The notes under the pieces: generated by a model
What the model was told of the DNA's origin: nothing
Database searches by the model: none
What the model saw: the letters and a program-made list of their open reading frames with translations, nothing else
Assembly (NCBI RefSeq): GCF_001644015.1
Contig: NZ_LUUI01000022.1
Coordinates: 1-64,000, forward strand
Direction: 5' to 3'
Length of the DNA stretch: 64,000 nucleotides
Source of the DNA: Methylomonas lenta
GTDB taxonomy: Bacteria; Pseudomonadota; Gammaproteobacteria; Methylococcales; Methylomonadaceae
Made by a program: the position numbers and the translations under genes
Shown here: in pieces, positions 17,490-25,374 of the stretch
Layout of the letters: each line of letters starts with the position of its first letter
Numbering within the stretch: position 1 is the stretch's first letter

Positions 17490-17835
17490 TCTGGACAGGT
17501 CTTCGTTGACTAGTGAACAAACCTGGATTAGTAGTCAACGCGCGGTAATAAGTCAATATTCTGCGAAGATCGAATCGTGCATTGAGGGGGGGGCGTGGCA
17601 AATGCTGGCATTTGTTTTGCGTTCCCGCGAATGTTATTTACGTGATTTATATTCAGGAACTATTGCAGCGCAATTTAAGCCTGAAATGACAGTGTTGGCG
17701 GAAGAGATCCTTGGACAGGACAAGCTCTTGAATGAAATTGTAGAGACGCAAAAAAATATCGTTCGCCAAAAGCAACTTGCATTTGGCAGAAATAAACGGG
17801 CTCTTTCAAAATACGATCAAGACAATAGCTATTAA
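17476..17835 (+). CDS. fliT: FliT-like flagellar chaperone
   Basis: A 119-residue predicted helical protein placed directly after fliS, with its ATG inside the fliS end (14 bp overlap). FliT binds the cap protein FliD and is poorly conserved in sequence; I rely mainly on position, size and helical, charged composition. It converges on the minus-strand glycan-modification operon. No convincing terminator is visible in the 64 bp between them. Confidence 0.7.
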   Translation: MPSPDLDRSSLTSEQTWISSQRAVISQYSAKIESCIEGGAWQMLAFVLRSRECYLRDLYSGTIAAQFKPEMTVLAEEILGQDKLLNEIVETQKNIVRQKQLAFGRNKRALSKYDQDNSY

Positions 17836-17899
17836 TTTGTTCAGCCAGACTTTAAATTGGTCGAAATGCGTTGCCTCCTGAGACCGAAGTCAAGTTTTT

Positions 17900-19510
17900 T
17901 CAGAAAGCTCTTAAATACAAATCACTGAAACCGGCAAGGTTCGGTCGATCCAGCGGGCCGGGTATAGGTTCACGCGAATGCCCGGTAAATGTGGCAGATT
18001 CTTTACGCAAAAAGGTCAGTTCTAATAAGCGGGGCATAGGTATTCCGCCAATTAAAATGAGTCCGCCAGCATTATTGGCGTGCAGGTGAACGACGTAATG
18101 AGTTTTCGCCAGCTTTGACCAAACGGACTTCACTTTTTCAAAAAAGTCGCGATTGAGTAGATTTTGAAATCCATGGAACTCGCCAGTGATGATTTCGAAA
18201 CGAGCCAAATCTTCCTCGTTCACTTCATTTAAGCAATCCCATTCGGCGCCCTCAGTATCGAACTTTAAAATTGGATACACAGCTTGACTCCAATCGGCGA
18301 TATTTATCATGGATTGCAGCGATAATAATGGCGGCGTATCGTGGACACCCCAGCCTTTTGCGAAAAATTTGATATTCGGATGATCGGAAGGTGTATCCGA
18401 TATTGTGTGATCAAATTGAAAAATCTTTGCACCACATTTGGCCAATGCCTTATCAAAACTTACTTCATCACCGATACCTATAGACAATACTAGGTTTGAA
18501 TGTTGCGCACGGCTGGGTAAAACGTAACCGCCATCCGCATCGGCGCCGATACGTATTTTGGTTTCATCTGCCATATGCCAAGGTCGAATTAGATTCAATA
18601 AGTTCAGAATTTCACCCTGTGTGACAGAGTCGTTGTTCATCGTTGCTTTTATTGGAGATAACTGGGCAGAAAAAGCCTCTGTATGTTTAATGATCTGCGC
18701 CATGGTAAAAAACGTTGAATTGGATGTTTTGACTAATTTTGTTTTAGACAAAATAAGCAAGTCGACAAGCGCTTCAACAATTGAGCCTTCGGACCGCAGA
18801 ATATTAAAAGGAAACTGTCGACCTTCTGGGTCGGTTGTCCAAGCTTGCCATGCATTGTCGCTATTGAGCTTTTCCGGGTAACTGGTTTTTGGGAATATGA
18901 AGCAATTATTTAATTCAGAAAACCGATCGCTGACTTCTTGTGAATCGGAACATACAAAAAATTTCGCCGAGTGGGTTTTTACCATCTCAAATAAGGCCTG
19001 ATCGTCAACAGTGTCGCCAAAATCTGTCTTTCTGATGTGTAGGCCAAGCACAGAGTCATCAATGCAGTTTTGTTCACAAATTTCTATGACTGTGCGTCTG
19101 ATTCCATCGGATAAAAATAAGTCCTGTATTGCATCCCGTATATCTTGGATATCTACGAATGCGGGTATGGAATTGTTAAAGTACAAAACATTCTCATGAG
19201 CGTTCAGGATTGTTTCGTAATCTGAGTAATCTTTCAGCTGCTGCTGATAAACGACGAGGTCTTCAGCAAAGTTACATTGGTTTTCATGCAGCAACAATTT
19301 ATATTTATGTTCGTTTTGTTTAAAAAATTCAATGGAATCATTGTCAATTGGTAAATCAATTTTGAATAGCGTTTCAAGCTTTGCGCCACACCAGTTATTG
19401 ATTGGCCAACAAATTCTCCATTCGTGTCCGTAACGTTGTCTTAAAATAAGTGCAAAAACAAGCGCATTAAGTCGGTTAGATAAACCACCATCGCAAAAAA
19501 CTACTTTCAT
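17900..19510 (-). CDS. Fucosyltransferase-like / FkbM-like methyltransferase fusion
   Basis: A 536-residue protein that appears to join two enzymes. Residues about 1-275 look like an alpha-1,6/O-fucosyltransferase-type (NodZ-related) GT-B enzyme: the start MKVVFCDGGLSNRLNAL, HIRKTDF with a basic donor-binding pair, and the late SNSTFFTMAQ segment. Residues about 290-536 resemble FkbM-like methyltransferases: IRIGADADGGYVLP, LVLSIGIGDEVSFD, LKFDTEGAEWDCL and VVHLHANN. It is the last gene of the minus-strand operon, 9 bp after the asparagine synthase fusion. A coupled glycosyl transfer and methylation of the same glycan is the natural inference. The exact sugar is not deducible. Confidence 0.72.
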   Translation of the reverse strand: MKVVFCDGGLSNRLNALVFALILRQRYGHEWRICWPINNWCGAKLETLFKIDLPIDNDSIEFFKQNEHKYKLLLHENQCNFAEDLVVYQQQLKDYSDYETILNAHENVLYFNNSIPAFVDIQDIRDAIQDLFLSDGIRRTVIEICEQNCIDDSVLGLHIRKTDFGDTVDDQALFEMVKTHSAKFFVCSDSQEVSDRFSELNNCFIFPKTSYPEKLNSDNAWQAWTTDPEGRQFPFNILRSEGSIVEALVDLLILSKTKLVKTSNSTFFTMAQIIKHTEAFSAQLSPIKATMNNDSVTQGEILNLLNLIRPWHMADETKIRIGADADGGYVLPSRAQHSNLVLSIGIGDEVSFDKALAKCGAKIFQFDHTISDTPSDHPNIKFFAKGWGVHDTPPLLSLQSMINIADWSQAVYPILKFDTEGAEWDCLNEVNEEDLARFEIITGEFHGFQNLLNRDFFEKVKSVWSKLAKTHYVVHLHANNAGGLILIGGIPMPRLLELTFLRKESATFTGHSREPIPGPLDRPNLAGFSDLYLRAF

Positions 19511-19519
19511 AATCAGATA

Positions 19520-22009
19520 TTATTCAGGACGTTTAAAAACACCCACTACGATGAAGGGCGCCAGCTGCTGGGTTTGCTCAAATCGAGGTACGATACTTTG
19601 GATGGTGTAATAAGGCGGCCACTGGTACCAAGTTTCATACAGTAAAAAGCCATTATTGATCATAACGGTCAAAAAATGGTTGTATTGGAACTCATAAGGG
19701 TGATATTTAGCCAGAAGACCGTAGCTGTCTCCGCGATAGATAGGTGTGGAGCATAGGAATGTACCGCCGGGTTTTAAAACCCGCTTGGCTTCTGCTAGAT
19801 AATCGCCCAGTTCGGTCGGCTTGATGTGCTCAATCGTTTCAAAGGATATGAAGGTGTCGACACTGCTGTTTTCTAATGGAAGGGATAGAACACTTCCTTG
19901 TAAGTAAGTCGCATTGGGTATCAGGGGTCTGTAATGTTGCTTGGCAAAGGCAACCATATTGGGGTCGATGTCGATGCCCGTGTAATGTTTGCAATTTAGA
20001 ATTAACGAGGCATAACCGCAACCCATGGCGGCATCTAAAACGAGCGCATTATGACAAAAGCTTTTAGCAAAGGCATAACGATGCAGATGATCGATGTTTA
20101 AGGTTTGTAGCGTTCCAAAGGGGCGAGGAACCAAATGCTCATTTTCATCGACCTCATTAAAGTTAAAAGTCTGCTCGGATGTCGATTTTTCGCCGGCTTC
20201 GTTATTGGTGTTTGTATTTAACTCTTGCATGTCTTCGCCGGAAAGGTTTGAAAATTGTTGTTTAAATTGTGGGTAAGCTCTAGCAAACCAGTCAATAAGC
20301 ACGTAAATGTTCCAAACTTTAAAGGGTTGTATGGGTTTGCCGTTGTAGTAATCATTCACTAATGCCTTGATTGCTTCCAAGTCAAGAATATCGGCTACAG
20401 GTTGATCGCGCAGAATGTCTAATGTCTCTAAAAAGCGACTTTGCAATGATCGCAGAAAAAAGACAGGTGGTACTGCGAATCCCATTTTTTGTCGTGTTAC
20501 AACAGAGTTGGGTAATTTTGTTCTCATCAACTCGTTGAGAATATACTTCCTGGAATCTGTTGCCGGTAGTTTCATGGCCTGCGGCAGTTGGGCTGCAAAA
20601 TTGAACAAATCCAGGTCGAGAAAGGGATAGCGTCCTTCTAGCGAATGCGACATTAAAATTTTATCCGCCTTCATCATCAGATTTTCAGGCAGCCAGGTAT
20701 GCAGATCAAAACTCTGCATACCGTTAAGTCTTGTATCCGCCGAGTCGTAACATTCTCTGTAACGCAAATGCTGAGCAGGCAGCGCTTTGTTTTTTAGGTA
20801 AGCGCTCGCATCGTCATAGTTTGAACTTTGATAAAAGTAATAGGCAAAGCAGGTATTGCTGTCGTATTCTGGATTCAGTACGTTCAGATATTGGTTATAT
20901 CCGGCGAACAACTCATCACCGCCTTCGCCAGAAAGTACTACGGTAACATCTTTGCGAATATCGGCACAAAGTCTGGACAGCGCAAAGCACGCAGGATCCG
21001 CAATAGGTTCGTCCAGTCTGAGAATGTTGTCATCCATCTGGTTAAACAGCTCATGTTGACTGAGACAAACTTCCTGATAATCGAGATCGAAATGCTGAGC
21101 GACTTCCCGTGAAAAGCTAAACTCATTGATTTCGGGAAAACCTATGCTATATGCCTTTAGTTTGACGTTATTACGATTTAGATAATAGGCGATTGTGCTG
21201 GAATCTAGCCCGCCACTTAGTAATAAGCCTATTGGTGCTTCACCCATCAATTGAGATTGAACGGCATGGTTCAGGCGGCTATCAAGTTCTTCCAAATAGC
21301 TTTCGGCACTGCGCGGACTGACAGGTTCTTCTAATTTTAGCTTGGCATACGCTCGTTTTTGGATTTGCTTACCGTCAAACGACAGCATATGACCGGCTGG
21401 GAGTTTTTCAATTCGTTGAAAAAAAGTGTGTGGTGCCAGCGTATAACGGTACGTCAAGTAATCCTGGAAGGCAAAAGGATTCAGCGTCGTATCGATGTTT
21501 GGTAGTCCTAGTAGGGTTTTGATTTCGGAAGCATAGGCAAAGAAATTGTCATCGTCATAAAAGTAAAGAGGTTTGCTACCAAATCGATCTCGCACCAGAA
21601 CGAAATCATTGCCACCGTTGCGCCAGAGACAAGCAGCAAACATACCGTTCAATCTTTCGAAAACCGTATCCCCATCAGAGAGATAAGCTGCCAGAATGCT
21701 TTCGGTATCCGTATGTGTTTTGAATGGATACCCTTGGGTTTCCAGGGTCGTGCGTAACGTTTCCCAATTGTACACTTCGCCGTTATAGGCTATCCCGCTT
21801 TGTCCGTCGGGTGAGTATATTGGCTGGTTGCCACCTGCTCGGTCGACAATAGCTAAGCGCAAATTGGCAAAAACAAAGCGCTCACCGATATGGCATCCAT
21901 AATGATCTGGACCTCGGTGCCTCAGCGAAGTAGAAAAAAAATCACTGATTTTTTCTAACGTGTCCGCAGGTACGTCCTGTTTGAAGTAAATTCCAGCTAT
22001 GCCACACAT
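19520..22009 (-). CDS. Asparagine synthase-type amidotransferase fused to SAM methyltransferase
   Basis: An 829-residue fusion. Residues 1-about 590 are a class II glutamine amidotransferase/asparagine synthetase (AsnB type): MCGIAG puts the catalytic Cys at position 2, GPDHYG and AYNGEVYNWE follow, and the synthetase part has the ATP pyrophosphatase motif LLLSGGLDSSTIAY and SGEGGDELFAGYNQYL. The C-terminal about 200 residues form a class I methyltransferase (VLDAAMGCGYASLIL, FISFETIEHI). An upstream ATG at 22075 would mask the required N-terminal Cys, so the start at 22009 is chosen; it also removes an overlap with the upstream gene. In glycan clusters such AsnB homologues usually amidate a sugar carboxylate rather than make asparagine; that is inference here. 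Confidence 0.88.
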   Translation of the reverse strand: MCGIAGIYFKQDVPADTLEKISDFFSTSLRHRGPDHYGCHIGERFVFANLRLAIVDRAGGNQPIYSPDGQSGIAYNGEVYNWETLRTTLETQGYPFKTHTDTESILAAYLSDGDTVFERLNGMFAACLWRNGGNDFVLVRDRFGSKPLYFYDDDNFFAYASEIKTLLGLPNIDTTLNPFAFQDYLTYRYTLAPHTFFQRIEKLPAGHMLSFDGKQIQKRAYAKLKLEEPVSPRSAESYLEELDSRLNHAVQSQLMGEAPIGLLLSGGLDSSTIAYYLNRNNVKLKAYSIGFPEINEFSFSREVAQHFDLDYQEVCLSQHELFNQMDDNILRLDEPIADPACFALSRLCADIRKDVTVVLSGEGGDELFAGYNQYLNVLNPEYDSNTCFAYYFYQSSNYDDASAYLKNKALPAQHLRYRECYDSADTRLNGMQSFDLHTWLPENLMMKADKILMSHSLEGRYPFLDLDLFNFAAQLPQAMKLPATDSRKYILNELMRTKLPNSVVTRQKMGFAVPPVFFLRSLQSRFLETLDILRDQPVADILDLEAIKALVNDYYNGKPIQPFKVWNIYVLIDWFARAYPQFKQQFSNLSGEDMQELNTNTNNEAGEKSTSEQTFNFNEVDENEHLVPRPFGTLQTLNIDHLHRYAFAKSFCHNALVLDAAMGCGYASLILNCKHYTGIDIDPNMVAFAKQHYRPLIPNATYLQGSVLSLPLENSSVDTFISFETIEHIKPTELGDYLAEAKRVLKPGGTFLCSTPIYRGDSYGLLAKYHPYEFQYNHFLTVMINNGFLLYETWYQWPPYYTIQSIVPRFEQTQQLAPFIVVGVFKRPE

Positions 22010-22044
22010 ATCGATGGAGTTTTTTAGAGTTAAAACCTGCCTGA

Positions 22045-23463
22045 TTAGCGAATGGAATGCATCTTGGCTGACCATTCAAAAAAAATCAGGCTATTAGGGA
22101 TGGGGCAACTGAGGTTGTCATGAAGCGACTGATTGACTGAAACATCACAGTTCACCGCAAAATGATCGGCTATTCGCTTTCTGATCGATTCGACTTGCTC
22201 AAGTTCGTTTGATCCGCTAGTGAGTATAGCGCATATACCTTTGCCCGGATGCCACGACGGAACAAATGCTTGAAAAGCCATGCGAATATTCTCTGGTGGC
22301 ACACCCAGCAGGATTGTGACGTTATATAAATGTTCTAGGTTCGAAAAAATGTGTCCATTTTTTAGTGTTTCGACTGACACTTCCAAGGTGTGACTTGAAT
22401 GCTGGGGTAAGAATTGCGCAATCGAATTGGCAGCAGGGGAAAACTCCTCAGGTAAAAAGGCTAGAGGATCTGACTCATTTTTAACGTGAACCAAAAGCGT
22501 ATTGCCGTTCGTACCACGCATTTTGCTAAGTTGGTCGCCTAAGGTGTCGGCTATAGAACGACGTGGTGCGACGGTTTGACCCAAGCTGCTGAAGCTTCGA
22601 CGACAAATGTACTCAAGGATTCGTGGCTTTTTGTCATAGATACTACTTTGTGTAGGTTGAGAGGTTAAGAAGTGGGCTTTTGGATTGCTTTTTGCCTCAG
22701 GAATATGTCTATGCAGCCAGCCATACTTTACATCGTCGAAATTTGCTTTAACGCGTCCTTTACCCGTATTCAGTGGGTTATGGATCAAATTATTGTCATG
22801 TTTTAGTCCTGGTAGCGGTTCGACCATACATCCTGATCGTTTAATAGCAAAATCAAATGACATTTGATCTCGCTTGGAATAACACAAAAATTGTTCCCAC
22901 CAGAGTTGTCCATGTTGCTGAACCATCGAGTGATTGTGGTTGCGGAAAATCACGGTACAGGTGTGGAATGGGGAAATGGACTCCAGTGGCATAAGCTCCG
23001 CGTAATACTTTAACTGCTTATGGATGGTGTCGATATCATCGTAGCCCAGCATCGCAATAACATCGGCTTCCTGCTGTAAATTGTTTCTATACGCATGCCG
23101 ATAGGCTTTGAATAGATAGGGGTGAGTCGTCGATAGGTCGCTACTGTTAGGTAGTCTTTTGAAAGTGACAATATTGTCTATGTAAAGGCTGTAAGACCAT
23201 TCAGCCAGATATAAATGCGGCAGGGTTTTTGGGCGGCGGGACAGTTTTTCCGGCGGTAGATTCTTGTCCTCAATGTAAATGAAGCTCCAAGTGTCCGATT
23301 GCAAGTCTTTGTTGTCGGTGAAACAGATAAAATCGATGTCGATGTCAGAATCGGATTCATCGAGAAGGTCGGATAACGGCGACCCCAGAGCTTCTTTGCT
23401 TCCGAGCAAAACCGTATAGACAACCAGGCGCTCTCGAGGTTTGTTAGGGATTTCGAGAGACAT
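22045..23463 (-). CDS. Probable DUF616-like glycosyltransferase, C-terminal domain unknown
   Basis: A 472-residue protein. The first about 230 residues resemble DUF616/TOD1-type putative glycosyltransferases: VVYTVLLGSKEAL, DFICFTDN, the polar segment LYLAEWSYSLYIDNIV, and a later CTVIFRNHNHSMVQQHGQLWWEQF with DQMSFDFAI. The remaining about 230 residues, including NTLLVHVKNESDPLAF, match nothing I recognise. It starts 3 bp after the stop of the OGT-type gene, so translational coupling is likely. A role in decorating the same glycoprotein as its neighbours is inferred from the operon. Confidence 0.6.
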   Translation of the reverse strand: MSLEIPNKPRERLVVYTVLLGSKEALGSPLSDLLDESDSDIDIDFICFTDNKDLQSDTWSFIYIEDKNLPPEKLSRRPKTLPHLYLAEWSYSLYIDNIVTFKRLPNSSDLSTTHPYLFKAYRHAYRNNLQQEADVIAMLGYDDIDTIHKQLKYYAELMPLESISPFHTCTVIFRNHNHSMVQQHGQLWWEQFLCYSKRDQMSFDFAIKRSGCMVEPLPGLKHDNNLIHNPLNTGKGRVKANFDDVKYGWLHRHIPEAKSNPKAHFLTSQPTQSSIYDKKPRILEYICRRSFSSLGQTVAPRRSIADTLGDQLSKMRGTNGNTLLVHVKNESDPLAFLPEEFSPAANSIAQFLPQHSSHTLEVSVETLKNGHIFSNLEHLYNVTILLGVPPENIRMAFQAFVPSWHPGKGICAILTSGSNELEQVESIRKRIADHFAVNCDVSVNQSLHDNLSCPIPNSLIFFEWSAKMHSIR

Positions 23464-23466
23464 TTG

Positions 23467-25290
23467 CTATTGGATGGTTGAAATATCTTGAGCCAATTTT
23501 TTGAACTGTTCTTCCAGATTTCGAACAAAACGAGGGGTGTCGAACAAAATACCGTCTCTCCGAACCTGTTGCAGGTGGGTGCGCAGGCGCTGGCAATCAT
23601 TGGTTGATTGGGCCAGCTCTACTGCCTTATTTTCATAGGTATCTAAGTCGTAGGTAATCAGTTCCGGTAGTTCCGCTGCTGTCAATAATGCCCCCGCCAT
23701 CCTCGATGCAAAAGTGCGTCCACACATCGTTAAAACGGGTAAGCCCATCCATAAGGCGTCATTTGCTGTCGTGCCAGCATTGAATGGGAACGAGTCAAGA
23801 AATAAATCAGCAACAGCGTATCGCGCTAGATAATCTTCCGGCGATACGCGGGGCGCAAAAATCAATCTAGAAGGGTCAATATTATGGATTTCAGCCTGTT
23901 TTTTTAAATTAATCTCAGACCAAGCATTGTCCGCCAGCAGCCATAAAACACTGCCTGGCACCCGGTTAAGTATATTCATCCATGTAGAAAAAACTTCGGG
24001 TGTGAATTTATAGTTATTGTTGAAAGAACAGAATACGAAACCTTGCGATGGTAGGTTGCAAGCTTCTCGCTTGGGGGGGGCAGAACTCTTCCTCTTCTGG
24101 TCGCTGACTTGATAAATGTCGGGCATGTACAAGGGTTTTTCGGAATAGTAACAAGCATATTCCTCAGGGATAAGAAAGCGGTCCGCAATGACGTAGTCAA
24201 TGGATGGTAATCCCGTGGTTGCGGGGAGTCCGAGATAAGTAATTTGGATAGGCGCGGGGCGGTAAGCAAGAATATTCGCTCGTGCTCCTAGCGTCTGGCC
24301 GTGTAAATCCACCAAGATATCGATTTCGTGCTCACGTATCAGGTTTGCTGCGGCTTCGTCTGTCAGTGTATCGATGCGTTCAAAATGGTCCATCGCGTCT
24401 ATGACGCGCTGGCGCAGCTCTGAATGCCCTTGTTGAGTCCAACAGTAACCGTAAATTTCAAATTGCTCACGATCATGAAGTTCGAACAATTGCACGGTCA
24501 GCATGGCTACCGGGTGAAGGCAAAAGTCTGATGAACAGTAGGCAATCCTTAACTTTTTATGTTCATATCCAGTATCTGGCGATAGCTTGGGTGCGTTCTG
24601 GAGCAGCTTGTGTTTTGCAAAGTGGCGGGCCGCTGTCAATTGTGCTTCCGGGTCATCAGAAAGACTTAGCATCGCCAATGCAGAAGTGGATCGTTGCATA
24701 TTTTCAAGGCTCAGGCCGGTGATTGTTGAATAGACCGGCCAAGAGCATTGTTTCTCGCGTAAATAAACCCAGTGATGGATGACGTCCGGCTGATTAGCCT
24801 CAATGACGAGACTGCGCGTTAAATAGTCAAGTGCCTGACCATATTGTTTGCGGTTTTCTTGCACGCGTCCCAGGTTGTTAAGGGCTAGTAGCAACAAATG
24901 TCTGGAGTCGGGTTGATTAGGTTGCACATGATCATCTATCCAACGCCATTCGGCGACTGCGGCATCAATAAGCCCTTCGCGCTCGTGGATGAGGCCAAGA
25001 TTAAATCGAGGTTGAACGAAAGCCGGTGCGAGTTGTATGGCGTCTTGATAAGCAGTTTTAGCGCCTGCTAGATCACCTTGGTTGAATAATATTGTACCGA
25101 GATTAAAGGAGACAACATGGTTGTAAGGTGTCTTATTGCGCTGTAACCAGGTTTGATACAGCACGGCAGCCAGTGGAGCCAACTTTTTAGATTCTAGCTT
25201 TTCCGCTTCGCCAATCAATTGATTGAACTCGAGTTGAGCTTGCCAGGCGTTGACTATAGTTGCTGCAAACTGGCTTTCGATAGCCGACAT
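23467..25290 (-). CDS. SPINDLY/OGT-family O-linked glycosyltransferase (GT41) with TPR repeats
   Basis: A 607-residue protein with tetratricopeptide repeats at about residues 60-190 (SFNLGTILFNQGDLAGAKTA, then PRFNLGLIHEREGLIDAAV) and a GT41 catalytic domain at about 245-600. The catalytic-region motif YCSSDFCLHPVAM places the conserved His at residue 259; DLHGQTLGARANIL, YLGLPATTG and the nucleotide-binding end DSFPFNAGTTANDALWMGLP are all present. GT41 enzymes transfer GlcNAc or another sugar to Ser/Thr of proteins. AGGGAG at about 25298 is its binding site. It lies 84 bp downstream of the giant Ser/Thr-rich repeat gene, separated by a hairpin, which makes that protein and flagellin the obvious candidate acceptors. 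Confidence 0.92.
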   Translation of the reverse strand: MSAIESQFAATIVNAWQAQLEFNQLIGEAEKLESKKLAPLAAVLYQTWLQRNKTPYNHVVSFNLGTILFNQGDLAGAKTAYQDAIQLAPAFVQPRFNLGLIHEREGLIDAAVAEWRWIDDHVQPNQPDSRHLLLLALNNLGRVQENRKQYGQALDYLTRSLVIEANQPDVIHHWVYLREKQCSWPVYSTITGLSLENMQRSTSALAMLSLSDDPEAQLTAARHFAKHKLLQNAPKLSPDTGYEHKKLRIAYCSSDFCLHPVAMLTVQLFELHDREQFEIYGYCWTQQGHSELRQRVIDAMDHFERIDTLTDEAAANLIREHEIDILVDLHGQTLGARANILAYRPAPIQITYLGLPATTGLPSIDYVIADRFLIPEEYACYYSEKPLYMPDIYQVSDQKRKSSAPPKREACNLPSQGFVFCSFNNNYKFTPEVFSTWMNILNRVPGSVLWLLADNAWSEINLKKQAEIHNIDPSRLIFAPRVSPEDYLARYAVADLFLDSFPFNAGTTANDALWMGLPVLTMCGRTFASRMAGALLTAAELPELITYDLDTYENKAVELAQSTNDCQRLRTHLQQVRRDGILFDTPRFVRNLEEQFKKLAQDISTIQ

Positions 25291-25321
25291 TTCTACTCCC
25301 TGACCGAGACTGAATAATGAT

Positions 25322-25357
25322 AAAAAAATCTGGCGTCCCTAAATTGTTAGGGACGCC
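25322..25357 (-). terminator. Intrinsic terminator/attenuator after the giant repeat gene
   Basis: A perfect 11 bp stem, GGCGTCCCTAA (25332-25342) and TTAGGGACGCC (25347-25357), with a 4 nt loop. On the minus strand it is followed by a run of seven T (25322-25328). It lies between the repeat gene and the OGT-type gene, so it should end or reduce transcription into the modification genes. Confidence 0.9.
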
Positions 25358-25374
25358 TAGTTTTAGTAACTATA

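Noticed and set aside
22010-22075. A 22-residue N-terminal extension of the asparagine synthase fusion
   Set aside because: Class II amidotransferases need Cys directly after the initiator Met; MCGIAG at 22009 fulfils this.
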